From Bacteroidota bacterium (GTDB taxonomy: Bacteria; Bacteroidota; Bacteroidia; Bacteroidales; VadinHA17), in assembly GCA_029547705.1 (NCBI GenBank), contig JAKPOU010000020.1, positions 30,477-94,476 of the forward strand: 64,000 bases of DNA. Direction: 5' to 3'. A program made the position numbers and the translations under genes. Under the pieces are notes generated by a model. That model made no database searches. It was not told the DNA's origin and saw only the letters and a list, made by a program, of their open reading frames with translations. Position 1 is the stretch's first letter. Each line of letters opens with the position of its first letter. This document shows positions 53,265 to 62,608 of the stretch, piece after piece.

Positions 53265-54293
53265 ATGTCGGAGGAAGAAATAGCCGAAAAACAGGAACTG
53301 TTTGAACATTACAGGTTTAATGTTGATCCCGGGCAGTCTCTCCTGAGGATAGATAAATATCTGTTTTCACGTATTGAGAACACCTCGAGGACAAGGATCC
53401 GGAATGCTGCCGATGCAGGAAATATCCTGGTGAACGATATACCCGTCAGGGCAAACTACAGGGTGAAGCCGGATGATATTGTACGGATCGTTCTGCCCGA
53501 TCCGCCGAGGGAGATCGAACTGATCCCGGAAGACATTCCCATTGATATCATTTATGAGGACGATGACGTGATCGTGGTCAACAAGGCAGCAGGTATGGTA
53601 GTCCACCCGGCTTACGGCAATTACAGCGGAACGCTGGTCAATGCCCTCATGTGGCATTTCAGGGATCTGCCGCTCTTCGCAACAGGTGAACTGAGGCCGG
53701 GTCTCGTTCACAGAATAGACAAGAACACATCGGGCCTTCTCGTTGTGGCCAAGAACGAGATTTCCCTCAACAGGCTCTCAAGGCAGTTCTACGAAAAGAC
53801 GGCGGACCGCATCTATACCGCGATTGCCTGGGGTGTACCTGCTCCGGCAGAAGGCACGGTCACGGGACATATCGGCAGGAATATACGCGACAGGAAAATA
53901 ATGCAGGTCTTTCCCGACGGAAGCCGGGGAAAACCTGCCATCACCCACTATAAGGTTCTCGAAAACCTGGGATATATTTCACTTATCGAATGCAGACTCG
54001 AAACAGGACGAACGCATCAGATAAGAGTACATTTCAGTTATATCGGGCACCCCCTCTTCAATGATGATGAATACGGGGGTGACAGGATTCTTAAGGGTAC
54101 GACGTTCCAAAAATACAGGCAGTTTGTAAGAAACTGCTTCAGCCTGCTGCCGCGGCAGGCACTTCATGCCAGATTTCTGTCATTCAGCCATCCCGTAACA
54201 GGTAAAAGGCTGTCTTTTGACACCCCGATGCCGGACGACATGCAGCAGGTAATCACACGGTGGAGAGAATACATATCGGGAAGGGATGCATAG
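53265..54293 (+). CDS. rluD: 23S rRNA pseudouridine synthase RluD family
   Basis: 342 aa: S4 RNA-binding domain (about 27-85), then the pseudouridine synthase domain with the catalytic Asp152 in HRIDKNTSGLLVVAK and the downstream ETGRTHQIRVH. Modifies uridines in helix 69 of 23S rRNA if it is a true RluD; RluA/RluC-type specificity cannot be excluded. Cotranscribed with the PASTA and T9SS genes. Confidence 0.93.
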   Translation: MSEEEIAEKQELFEHYRFNVDPGQSLLRIDKYLFSRIENTSRTRIRNAADAGNILVNDIPVRANYRVKPDDIVRIVLPDPPREIELIPEDIPIDIIYEDDDVIVVNKAAGMVVHPAYGNYSGTLVNALMWHFRDLPLFATGELRPGLVHRIDKNTSGLLVVAKNEISLNRLSRQFYEKTADRIYTAIAWGVPAPAEGTVTGHIGRNIRDRKIMQVFPDGSRGKPAITHYKVLENLGYISLIECRLETGRTHQIRVHFSYIGHPLFNDDEYGGDRILKGTTFQKYRQFVRNCFSLLPRQALHARFLSFSHPVTGKRLSFDTPMPDDMQQVITRWREYISGRDA

Positions 54294-54299
54294 AATTTG

Positions 54300-54307
54300 T
54301 AATTTTG
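54300..54307 (+). promoter_or_regulatory. Possible -7 element for ddl
   Basis: TAATTTTG (TAnnTTTG) ends 19 bases before the ddl ATG. The resulting leader would be short and no -33 is seen, so ddl may also be read through from rluD. Confidence 0.3.
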
Positions 54308-54326
54308 ACCTGAAACCAGCCTAATA

Positions 54327-55298
54327 ATGAAAACCATTGCAGTAGTAGCCGGCGGTGACTCATCAGAATACCAGATCTCCGTAAAGAGCGGAAAATCGGT
54401 CGCCGGAATAATCTCATCCCTTTACAGAGTCTATCTGATAATCATCAGGGGCAGCAACTGGTACTGGGAGGATCCCAAAGGGAGATACCACACCGTCGAC
54501 AAGAATAACTTCACCCTTAAAGCTGATGATCTGACCATCAGGTTTGATGCCGTCTTCATCGCCATCCACGGCAAACCCGGTGAAAACGGCATGCTGCAGG
54601 GCTATTTCGACATGCTTCAGATTCCCTATACAGGGAGCAGCTCATTCTGTTCCGCCCTCACTTTCAATAAGCATGCATGCAAGCTGTTCCTGAAGGAATA
54701 CAATATAGGAATGGCCGAAAGCATTTTTTTAAGAAAGAACGAGAAGCCGGACAATGCTGTCATTGTAAACAAACTGGGACTGCCATGTTTTGTAAAACCC
54801 AACGACAGCGGTTCGAGTTTCGGGGTTTCAAAGGTCAGACAGGCCGGGGAACTGGCTGATGCCATATCAGAGGCATTCAGGGAAAGCGATGAGATACTGA
54901 TTGAATCATTCATGCAGGGCAGGGAGGTTGCCTGCGGCCTGGTGATGACAAAATCACGGAAAATAATCCTGCCCCTTACCGAAATAATAAGCAAAAATGA
55001 ATTTTTCGATTTCGAGGCAAAATATACCCCGGGGAAGTCTGATGAAATTACACCTGCTGACCTTCCGGAGAAACTGACTGATGAGATCCGGAAGCTGAGC
55101 TCCCGGATAGCTGACCTGCTCGGCTGCAGTGGAATAGTCCGGGTCGATTTCATAATTGTCGGCAATAAGCCTCTTTTCCTGGAAATCAACACAGTACCCG
55201 GAATGACAGAAGAAAGCATCATTCCCAAACAGGCAGCAGCCGCCGGAATTCCCCTTAAGGACCTGTACTCGATGGTGATCGAGGACTTGTTTGTCTAA
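54327..55298 (+). CDS. ddl: D-alanine-D-alanine ligase
   Basis: ATP-grasp enzyme joining two D-alanines for the peptidoglycan stem. Motifs: HGKPGENG, FVKPNDSGSSFGVSKV, GREVACG, and FLEINTVPGMTEESI with the Mg-binding Glu/Asn. 323 aa. It supplies the substrate of the MurF half of the fusion at 32-34.5 kb, whose other half makes D-Ala. Last gene of the plus-strand group that starts at the PASTA gene. Confidence 0.96.
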   Translation: MKTIAVVAGGDSSEYQISVKSGKSVAGIISSLYRVYLIIIRGSNWYWEDPKGRYHTVDKNNFTLKADDLTIRFDAVFIAIHGKPGENGMLQGYFDMLQIPYTGSSSFCSALTFNKHACKLFLKEYNIGMAESIFLRKNEKPDNAVIVNKLGLPCFVKPNDSGSSFGVSKVRQAGELADAISEAFRESDEILIESFMQGREVACGLVMTKSRKIILPLTEIISKNEFFDFEAKYTPGKSDEITPADLPEKLTDEIRKLSSRIADLLGCSGIVRVDFIIVGNKPLFLEINTVPGMTEESIIPKQAAAAGIPLKDLYSMVIEDLFV

Positions 55299-55415
55299 CA
55301 ACACTGCCCTGAATCACCTGATGAATCACCTGTAATTCCCTCCACGGGCGCAAAAGCAAAGAACCCGGCTTCCGCCCCGGAATGGGAATGGCATTAATAC
55401 CGGGAAACCGGGCGC

Positions 55416-56810
55416 TTACTTTTCTCTGGCCTTTTTCAGTGCACCGGTAGTTGTATAATACTTGGTGATCATTCCCGGCACTTCCCAGTCAGGCAGCCTG
55501 CCCGCTTCCATATATTCCAGGAATTTTTCCGTCACCTGTCCGAAATGCTCTTCATGCGAGATCCGGTATTCATCAGGGATATTTATCTTCAGATTGTTCC
55601 TGCCTGCAGTTTCCACTGCAAGTCCCTCATAGGGCAATGACGAAAGTGCTTTTTCAAGTGTCCCGGTGAAATCACCCGGGGATACTCCCCTGATATTCTC
55701 GACATAAAGGGTGGGAATGAATTTCTCTTCAGCCCCCTGCCTGATCACCAGGTCGCAGGTACTGCCCCGCATTACCGAATAATGAGTATCTCCGCCTCCG
55801 GGAGGAGCCTCATAATTCCATTCAACAGACACCCTGGCCCAGACACCCCTGATCTGATATACCATTTCACCATTTGCAAACACATTCAGTTTTCCGTCCC
55901 TGATATCTTTCTGCAGGTAGTCAGGAAAATCCTCAAGGTTTGTCACAGCCTTGAATTGCTCCCTGGTAATAATCGTAGGCCAGCGTTTTGCGGAAAAAAT
56001 GCTTACATCAGCCGGTGAAAGTATCTGTTCCGGAAAACATTCCCACTGTATAAGATCCACCAGATGGGTTGTAACATCAACGATTCCTTCCCCCTGCTGG
56101 TCCACATCAAAGAACCATCCCGGCCTTATGTTGGGAGCTCCCGCCACAAGCTTCAGGAAATGATGCACACTGATCTTGGATACGGCAGGATCATCAGGCG
56201 TTCCCTGTACAAGCTTTCCGAATACCTCTTCCTTCATTGACAGAAGCTTTTGCAGTATGGTGGTAATCTCAAACCTTTCAGTCATGATGTCATATATCAG
56301 CACACCTTTCTCCGCTGCTGTCCTGAAAGCCTGTTCAAGCCGGGGAAAATCCTCAGGCAGTATTATCATCGGCTTGTCGGCATACACATTCAGTCCTGCA
56401 TCAACCGACCTGCTGATATATTCCGCTTTTTTCAGGTTGTTTCCCGAAAGAACAACGACATTCCCAGGCCGGTTTTCCAGCATCTTCTCGAAAAAATCAG
56501 GACCTGTATACACTATTTCATTCCAGGAAGTAGGGTTTTCGGCACGTTCATTGAAACCCCTTATCCTGTTGAGATGCATGACATAATCAGGACTTTCCGG
56601 TGCATATACATGCACCTCGGGATTTACCTCATCATACATTATCCTCTGGACCAGGGCCGCATGAAAATGGCCCGGATCAACTGTCATAAGACTTACCGGG
56701 TAATTACTGTCCATCTTTTTTCCGGATTTTGACTGTTTATGTCCTGCTCCTCCGCCTCCGCAGGAAGTTATAATCACTGAAACCAACACTGGCAGAATTA
56801 TGTTTTTCAT
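55416..56810 (-). CDS. Lipoprotein Gfo/Idh/MocA-type oxidoreductase
   Basis: 464 aa: lipoprotein signal peptide with Cys17 (IITSC) followed by a Gly-rich spacer, then an NAD(P)-binding Rossmann-like fold with VVLSGNN and the DKPM motif (Gfo/Idh EKP equivalent), an HHFLKLVAGAPN segment, and a C-terminal substrate domain of the kind seen in putative oxidoreductase C-terminal (PF16490-like) proteins. An NAD-binding protein with a lipoprotein signal is unusual, as cofactor is scarce in the periplasm. The ATG at 56810 is chosen for the signal. Lies downstream of a URO-D family gene on the same strand; function unknown. Confidence 0.78.
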   Translation of the reverse strand: MKNIILPVLVSVIITSCGGGGAGHKQSKSGKKMDSNYPVSLMTVDPGHFHAALVQRIMYDEVNPEVHVYAPESPDYVMHLNRIRGFNERAENPTSWNEIVYTGPDFFEKMLENRPGNVVVLSGNNLKKAEYISRSVDAGLNVYADKPMIILPEDFPRLEQAFRTAAEKGVLIYDIMTERFEITTILQKLLSMKEEVFGKLVQGTPDDPAVSKISVHHFLKLVAGAPNIRPGWFFDVDQQGEGIVDVTTHLVDLIQWECFPEQILSPADVSIFSAKRWPTIITREQFKAVTNLEDFPDYLQKDIRDGKLNVFANGEMVYQIRGVWARVSVEWNYEAPPGGGDTHYSVMRGSTCDLVIRQGAEEKFIPTLYVENIRGVSPGDFTGTLEKALSSLPYEGLAVETAGRNNLKINIPDEYRISHEEHFGQVTEKFLEYMEAGRLPDWEVPGMITKYYTTTGALKKAREK

Positions 56811-56919
56811 TTTTTTATTATTAAGTTGTTTTAAGATTTCTGTTCTGGCTCCCCGGTCCGGAGCTCCCTCCGGCAGAATAAACGGCACTGGGGTGCATTA
56901 CTATCACTATATTGAATAT

Positions 56920-57954
56920 TCACTGGTTGTTCCTGACCGCCCTGATGAAGGCATGAATGTTGGCATCACTTACATCCGGCGGCATTCCTCCCCCCGCCGA
57001 CCAGATAATCCGTTCATGAGTTCCTGTTTCCGCAAACGCCTTTTTTACCGCTTCTTCAACCTGTTCTGCCGTGCCTGCCGCCAGTACATCCCTTCCGGGA
57101 ATATTCCCTACCAGAACCACCTCCGGTCCGGCAAGTTCCCTTATCTCACCCATTGAATGATTGAAAGAGAAATTGAACATATTGACACCCATCTCTTTCA
57201 GATTGGCAGCGGTTATGAGTCCGTCAGCATCATTATGCAGGAACCTGACCTTCGTTCCGGCATGATCAAAGATCTCCCTGAAATAGGGCAGGGCAAACTC
57301 CCCGAACTCAGCCTCCCCGACAAACCCCATAATGTCATCCAGTATAAGCACACCGTCAATGGACGGGAAGCATTCCGCCTGCCAGCTCAGCCAGTCCTGT
57401 ATGAAAAGTGTGATTTTCCGGAGCAGCTTATGAGAGTTTTCGGGATCAAGGGCAAGAGCCATCATAAATTCTGTTGTGCCCATCAGGAAACTGGCTATGT
57501 TCATCGGTCCCCTTGCAACGGCAAATCTTATCTGATGATCTGCCTCCCTTATTGCCTCTTCATTCCTCCTGAGCCGCCCAATCATAAAGGGAAGCAGTCC
57601 GTCGGTCTTTACATTGGGCTGGGGAAGCCTGTCAACATCTTCAATATTGTCCAGTATTTTCTCGGCATGGGGAAGACTATCATCAAGGAAAATCATCCTG
57701 GAACCAAAGGCCGACGGTTCGGTGCACATTCCGTATTCCGACCAGAATCCGGGCAGGAACCATACATCGGGGAAAGTTTCTGCAGCCCTGATATTGGACC
57801 GGAGCCAGTATTCGTCCGAGGAATAATAATCTACGGCTGAGATGCCGTACCATCCAGGTATCCAGGGACTGTCAATAATAAAACCAACTGGCTGATAATC
57901 CGTTTTTCCGTTGTCAATCAGCCTGATCAGGTCATTCCAGAATAAATTTTTCAT
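56920..57954 (-). CDS. Uroporphyrinogen decarboxylase (URO-D) family protein
   Basis: 344 aa TIM-barrel protein of the URO-D/MtaA superfamily (FAVARGPMNIASFLMGTTEF, DGVLILDDIMGFV, FLHNDADGLITAANL, then VGNIPGRDVLAAG). It lacks a H-x-C-zinc motif of cobalamin methyltransferases at the expected site (reads HNDAD), and lacks the N-terminal substrate Arg motif of true HemE, so its reaction is unknown. In many Bacteroidota such genes stand beside sugar oxidoreductases, as here with a Gfo/Idh lipoprotein 109 bases downstream. A methyl-transfer or sugar-acid role is speculative. Confidence 0.72.
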   Translation of the reverse strand: MKNLFWNDLIRLIDNGKTDYQPVGFIIDSPWIPGWYGISAVDYYSSDEYWLRSNIRAAETFPDVWFLPGFWSEYGMCTEPSAFGSRMIFLDDSLPHAEKILDNIEDVDRLPQPNVKTDGLLPFMIGRLRRNEEAIREADHQIRFAVARGPMNIASFLMGTTEFMMALALDPENSHKLLRKITLFIQDWLSWQAECFPSIDGVLILDDIMGFVGEAEFGEFALPYFREIFDHAGTKVRFLHNDADGLITAANLKEMGVNMFNFSFNHSMGEIRELAGPEVVLVGNIPGRDVLAAGTAEQVEEAVKKAFAETGTHERIIWSAGGGMPPDVSDANIHAFIRAVRNNQ

Positions 57955-58051
57955 TTGCCCGGTGCTTGTGATTCATAAAATAATCCCGGAATAAATTAGG
58001 TAATTTATTTCAGGGAAAAAAATTAATTGTCTCTGCAGGCTGTGCCTTCTG

Positions 58052-60952
58052 CTACAGTTCAATCTCCGGGAAAGCAATATCAGCCGTTCTGTATGAATCG
58101 ATGGGGTCACAGGTACAGACAAGGTTTCTGTCGCCATAGCCTTCATCTATCCTTCCTACTGCGGGCCAGAACTTATTGTGCACAATCCATCCGGCTGGGA
58201 AAGCAGCTTTTTGTCTGTCGTACTTGTGATTCCATTCATTTGCAGTAATAACCATTACCGTATGCGGTGCGTTTTTGAGAACATTATCTTCCCTGTCTGC
58301 CTTTCCTTCCGCCACTTCATCAATCTCCCTGCGGATGGATTTCATGGCTTCAATGAACTTATCCAGCTCCTGCAGGGACTCTGATTCCGTCGGTTCAATC
58401 ATCAGCGTACCGTATACCGGAAATGACAGGGTCGGTGCATGAAAGCCGTAATCCATCAGACGCTTGGCTATATCCGATTCGGTAATACCCGTCCCGGACT
58501 TAAAATTCCGGCAGTCCAGTATGAATTCATGGGCAACAAAACCTTCCTCACCTTTATACAGTGTCCGGAAATCATCCTTAAGGGCAAATGAAATATAATT
58601 CGCGTTCAGTATCGCGTATTTGGCTGCCAGTGTCAGCCCCTCCGATCCCATCATCCTTATGAATGAATGTGATATGGTCAGGATATGTGCACTTCCGAAA
58701 GGAGCGGCTGCCACGGCACTTATTCCCCGCTTTCCGCCGGTTTCAACCATCGGATGGGAAGGAAGGAATTCTGCAAGTTTTTCATTTACAAGTATCGGTC
58801 CCATTCCCGGCCCGCCGCCTCCATGAGGAATTGCAAATGTCTTGTGCAGGTTCAGATGACAGAGATCGGCTCCTATTCTTCCGGGACTGGTAAGTCCCAT
58901 CTGGGCATTCAGGTTTGCACCGTCCATATATACCAGTCCGCCGGCCTCATGAATAATGTTCACCATTTCAACAACACCGGGTTCATACACACCATGTGTG
59001 GACGGGTATGTTATCATAAACCCTGCGAGATTATCCCTGTTTGCCTCCGTCTTTTTCCTCAGGTCATCAATGTCGATGTTTCCTCCCTCGTCACATTCGA
59101 CAACCACTACCCGCATGCCTGCCATAACCGCACTGGCCGGGTTTGTACCGTGTGCTGATGAAGGTATCAGAACAGCATCCCTGTGTCCCTCCCCCTTCGA
59201 CAAATGATATTCACGCATAACAAGGAGACCGGCATATTCCCCTGCGGCACCGGAATTTGGCTGGAAGGAAACTGCTGCAAATCCTGTAATCTCTTTCAGG
59301 TCTTCTCCCAGTTCATCCATCAGCTGATAATACCCCTCAGCCTGATCCTCCGGCACAAAGGGATGAATATTTGCAAATTCGGGCCAGCTGAGTGCAAACA
59401 TCGAAGTGGCGGAATTAAGCTTCATGGTACAGGATCCGAGAGAGATCATTGAATGAGTAAGGGAAATATCCCTTCTTTCAAGCATCTTGATATAACGCAT
59501 CATCTCCGTTTCGCTGTGATAGCTGTTGAAGGCAGCCTGCTCCAGGAAGGAGGACTTCCTGATGAATTTTTCATCCGCTATTGTACAGCTGCACAGTTTT
59601 TCGGTCAGTGGAGTCTTTTTCCCGGCAGCCTCCGCGAATATGGCAGAGATGACATTTATCTCTTCAAGGCTGGTGATCTCATCCGTACTGATTATAACCG
59701 AACCATCTGAAGGATAATGGAAATTATATGCCCTGGCCAGGGCAAGATCCCTGATTTTATCCCGGGAAATATTTTCCGGCAGTTCAATCTTCAATGTATC
59801 AAAGAACACCTTGTTGAGTTGCCTGTAGCCAAGTTCCTTCAGGGAATCGTTCAGGGTACAGGCCGACCTGTGGATATGCGATGCAATACTTTTCAGTCCT
59901 TCCGGGCCATGATACTGTGCATACATACCCGACATGGATGCCAGCAGTGCCTGGGCCGTACAGATATTCGACGTTGCCCTTTCCCGCTTTATGTGCTGTT
60001 CACGGGTCTGCAGCGCCATCCTGAGTGCGGTATTCCCGTGTACATCTACCGAAACACCTATGATCCTCCCGGGCATGCTCCTTTTCAGGGCATCCCTGGT
60101 GGCAAAATAACCGGCATGTGGTCCCCCGAAACTTACCGGCAATCCCATCCGCTGACTGGACCCTGCAACAATATCGGCGCCCCATTCCCCCGGAGGAACA
60201 AGAAGGGCCAGGCTCATCAGGTCAGCAGCAACACTCAGCAGGGCACCTGCTTCGTGAACCTTTGCGGCAAAATCACTGTAATCCTTTACTTCCCCCGATC
60301 CGGAGGGATACTGCACGAAATATCCGAAAAAGCTTTTATCCGGTACAATGTCACTGTATTTCCCTGTCACCACTTCAATCCCGAGAGGCATTGCACGTGT
60401 TCTTAAAACATCCAGGGTCTGGGGAAAGACATCCTCATCTGCAAAGAACCTGTTAATCCCTGCCTTTACAGCTTCACGCGGCCTTGCATTGAACATCATT
60501 ATCATCGCCTCGGCCGCCGCGGTTGCCTCATCCAGCAGTGAGGCATTGGCTATTTCCATTCCGGTCAGTTCAATGATCATGGTCTGAAAATTGATCAGGG
60601 CCTCAAGTCTTCCCTGGGATATTTCAGCCTGGTAGGGTGTATAGGAAGTATACCATGAGGGATTCTCAAGAACATTCCTTATTATGACCGAAAGCGGAGC
60701 CACCCCGTAATAACCCTGCCCTATGAAGGACCGGTACTGTTTGTTTTTCGATCCGAGCTTCCGGAGATGGGCCAGATATTCATATTCTGTCATGGCAGGC
60801 GGAAGGTCAAGAGGCCCGGAAAGTCTTATCCCTGCAGGAACAGTCTTGTCAATAAGCTCATTCAGCGATTCAACACCAACGGTTTTCAGCATTGACGGAA
60901 TCTCATGATCACGCGGACCATTATGACGGTTAGCAAACATTTCGTGGGACAT
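58052..60952 (-). CDS. gcvP: Glycine dehydrogenase (decarboxylating), P-protein
   Basis: 966 aa homodimeric-type P-protein of the glycine cleavage system: decarboxylates glycine with PLP and passes the aminomethyl group to the lipoyl H-protein. N-terminal half with NPSWYTSYTPYQAEISQGRL split region, C-terminal half with the PLP Lys in HLNLHKTF followed by the Gly-rich IPHGGGGPG. No fusion to other Gcv proteins. GcvT and GcvH are not in the window; an L-protein (lpdA) is, at 10-11.6 kb. Confidence 0.97.
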   Translation of the reverse strand: MSHEMFANRHNGPRDHEIPSMLKTVGVESLNELIDKTVPAGIRLSGPLDLPPAMTEYEYLAHLRKLGSKNKQYRSFIGQGYYGVAPLSVIIRNVLENPSWYTSYTPYQAEISQGRLEALINFQTMIIELTGMEIANASLLDEATAAAEAMIMMFNARPREAVKAGINRFFADEDVFPQTLDVLRTRAMPLGIEVVTGKYSDIVPDKSFFGYFVQYPSGSGEVKDYSDFAAKVHEAGALLSVAADLMSLALLVPPGEWGADIVAGSSQRMGLPVSFGGPHAGYFATRDALKRSMPGRIIGVSVDVHGNTALRMALQTREQHIKRERATSNICTAQALLASMSGMYAQYHGPEGLKSIASHIHRSACTLNDSLKELGYRQLNKVFFDTLKIELPENISRDKIRDLALARAYNFHYPSDGSVIISTDEITSLEEINVISAIFAEAAGKKTPLTEKLCSCTIADEKFIRKSSFLEQAAFNSYHSETEMMRYIKMLERRDISLTHSMISLGSCTMKLNSATSMFALSWPEFANIHPFVPEDQAEGYYQLMDELGEDLKEITGFAAVSFQPNSGAAGEYAGLLVMREYHLSKGEGHRDAVLIPSSAHGTNPASAVMAGMRVVVVECDEGGNIDIDDLRKKTEANRDNLAGFMITYPSTHGVYEPGVVEMVNIIHEAGGLVYMDGANLNAQMGLTSPGRIGADLCHLNLHKTFAIPHGGGGPGMGPILVNEKLAEFLPSHPMVETGGKRGISAVAAAPFGSAHILTISHSFIRMMGSEGLTLAAKYAILNANYISFALKDDFRTLYKGEEGFVAHEFILDCRNFKSGTGITESDIAKRLMDYGFHAPTLSFPVYGTLMIEPTESESLQELDKFIEAMKSIRREIDEVAEGKADREDNVLKNAPHTVMVITANEWNHKYDRQKAAFPAGWIVHNKFWPAVGRIDEGYGDRNLVCTCDPIDSYRTADIAFPEIEL

Positions 60953-61291
60953 GATTTAAGTTTTCTGTTTATATTATTTTCTTTTTATGCTATTCAATCT
61001 GCCTTGCAAAGCCTTTCATGAAGCGCTTCCGCAGTCATCCGGAAACATGCCCGGATCCACCCTGAAATTTTCTCCGGCAAATCCGCAATTCCCTCAGACA
61101 AATCCGGTATTTCCACAACCAACCCGGAGAAATCTTCCTCCATTTCCGGAAACATCCTCATATAACCTGATTCATCCTGCCTTTGTTCAAAGCTTTATTC
61201 AGGAGCTGAGGCACAGATCTGAAACATCAACACCTTTATACATGTAAAAGTTTCAGTCTGACTCATGATTATTTCAAATAACATCTGAAAG
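60953..61291. other. 339-base gap upstream of gcvP
   Basis: Lies after the metallo-beta-lactamase gene and before gcvP on the minus strand. It contains a 55-codon minus-strand ORF (listed separately) and, in the same place, an imperfect period of about 21 bases (61078-61135). The 5' leader of gcvP is AT-rich. No clear TAnnTTTG element and no glycine-riboswitch core was recognised. Confidence 0.4.
60994..61161 (-). CDS. Possible small acidic helical protein
   Basis: A 55-aa ORF from ATG at 61161 beginning MRMFPEMEEDFSGLVVEIPD, with a hydrophobic heptad spacing (IPDLSEG, IADLPEK) and ending HERLCKAD. It ends 41 bases before gcvP. The frame stays open upstream to a stop about 70 codons from the end. 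No strong ribosome-binding site is seen. It looks more protein-like than the overlapping plus-strand Pro-rich frame, but it may be chance; no family is recognised. Confidence 0.25.
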   Translation of the reverse strand: MRMFPEMEEDFSGLVVEIPDLSEGIADLPEKISGWIRACFRMTAEALHERLCKAD

Positions 61292-61927
61292 TTACGCAAA
61301 ATAAGGATTTGTTTTTATCTCCTCCCCTATTGTACTGGATTCATAATGCCCCGGGTATATTATTGTTTCTTCCGGCAGGGTGAATAATTTCCCGGTAATA
61401 CTTTTAATAAGTGTGTTGTGATCGCCTCCGGGAAGATCAGATCTGCCAATGCTTCCGGCAAAGAGCGCATCCCCGGTAAACAACACTCCTTCCCTTTCAC
61501 AGTAGAAAGCAAGGCTGCCCGGGGAATGGCCGGGAACGTGCAGGGCTTTCAGGCTTACCGATCCGAATGATACAATCTGTCCGTCTTCCAGGAATCCCGC
61601 GGGTTCCGGCGGCATTTCCATGCTCAGGCCGAAAAACTTTGCCTGCATAACGGCACCCTTACGGTTATTCTCCTCTCCCGTGTGACAAAATGTGCCCAGT
61701 CCGTATTTCTCCAGGAAGCGTCCGTTTCCGAATATATGATCAAGGTGGCAGTGAGTGTTCAGCAGCAGCTGCGGACTAAGATTCTTATCCACAATGAAAT
61801 CAGTCAGGATCTTGAATTCTTCATCGCTGTAGCATCCGCAGTCGATAACGGCACATATATTATCACTGTCTGCAAGAATATATGTATTTACATCGATGGG
61901 TGAAAAAACAAGTCTGTATATTTCCAT
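61292..61927 (-). CDS. Metallo-beta-lactamase-fold hydrolase (glyoxalase II-like)
   Basis: 211 aa. Binuclear metal site motifs: HCHLDH (His59, His61, Asp63, His64), His134 in VPGHSPGS, Asp153 in FTGDALF and His194 in YPGHYES. This is the YcbL/glyoxalase II-like set; the enzyme probably hydrolyses a thioester. It lacks the C-terminal helical domain of classical glyoxalase II. Follows pcm by 9 bases on the same strand. Confidence 0.92.
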   Translation of the reverse strand: MEIYRLVFSPIDVNTYILADSDNICAVIDCGCYSDEEFKILTDFIVDKNLSPQLLLNTHCHLDHIFGNGRFLEKYGLGTFCHTGEENNRKGAVMQAKFFGLSMEMPPEPAGFLEDGQIVSFGSVSLKALHVPGHSPGSLAFYCEREGVLFTGDALFAGSIGRSDLPGGDHNTLIKSITGKLFTLPEETIIYPGHYESSTIGEEIKTNPYFA

Positions 61928-61936
61928 TTCCTACAA

Positions 61937-62584
61937 TTATTCTTTTACTATACCGGGCAGCATGGGAACAAAAAGGTAGCGGCCATGTGAGGAGTATTCA
62001 TAGGAATCTTCCCCTGTCCGCCTTACCAGTGTCATACGCTGTGAAGAACTGTCACCCACAGGAGCCACCAGCCTGCCCCCCGTCTTCAGCTGCTTCAGAA
62101 GTTCTTCCGGCACTTCCTTTATGGCTGCAGTGATTATTATTCCGTCATAGGGTCCGTATTGAGGCTTTCCCGCATAACCATCGCCAAAAAAGGAATCAAC
62201 GGAATAGCCCAGGGAAGCAAGGGTTTTCTGTGCCTTCAGAAATAATTCCCTGTACCTTTCAATAGTATAAACCTTTGCTCCCATCTCAGCCAGTATTGCA
62301 GCCTGGTAACCTGAACCGGTACCAACCTCGAGTATCCTGCTCCTTCTTTTCACTTCCAGTAATGATGTCTGTACGGCAACGGTATAGGGCTGGGATATGG
62401 TCTGTCCCGAGCTGATCGGAAAAGCTTTGTCCACATAGGCATGATTCAGAAAGGCATTATCCATGAAAACATGACGGGGAACGGCATCCATGGCCCTCAG
62501 AACCTCCTCGTCACCAATACCTTTCTTCCTGAGTTCCGAGATAAGCTTCTTTCTCTTTCCCCTGGCTTCAAAATCATCTGTCAT
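61937..62584 (-). CDS. pcm: Protein-L-isoaspartate O-methyltransferase
   Basis: Repairs isoaspartyl residues in aged proteins by SAM-dependent methylation. Motif I LEVGTGSGYQAA and the PCMT-specific MDAVPRHVFM and FPISSGQTISQPYTVA. 215 aa, normal. First gene of a unit with the metallo-hydrolase and divergent from a sugar transferase, whose promoter overlaps its own. Confidence 0.95.
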   Translation of the reverse strand: MTDDFEARGKRKKLISELRKKGIGDEEVLRAMDAVPRHVFMDNAFLNHAYVDKAFPISSGQTISQPYTVAVQTSLLEVKRRSRILEVGTGSGYQAAILAEMGAKVYTIERYRELFLKAQKTLASLGYSVDSFFGDGYAGKPQYGPYDGIIITAAIKEVPEELLKQLKTGGRLVAPVGDSSSQRMTLVRRTGEDSYEYSSHGRYLFVPMLPGIVKE

Positions 62585-62608
62585 TTATTCTCGTGTGAAT
62601 AGGGTACA

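Noticed and set aside
56858..56873. Hairpin CCGGAG/CTCCGG between the URO-D and oxidoreductase genes
   Set aside because: A clean 6-bp stem but no T-run on the minus strand; not enough to call a terminator or attenuator.
60987..61247. Plus-strand Pro-rich 86-codon ORF
   Set aside because: Low-complexity frame produced by a 21-base period, with no family resemblance and an opposite-strand frame that looks more protein-like.
60953..61291. Glycine riboswitch upstream of gcvP
   Set aside because: No tandem aptamer core was recognised in the gap and Bacteroidota gcvP is rarely so controlled; a covariance-model search would be decisive.
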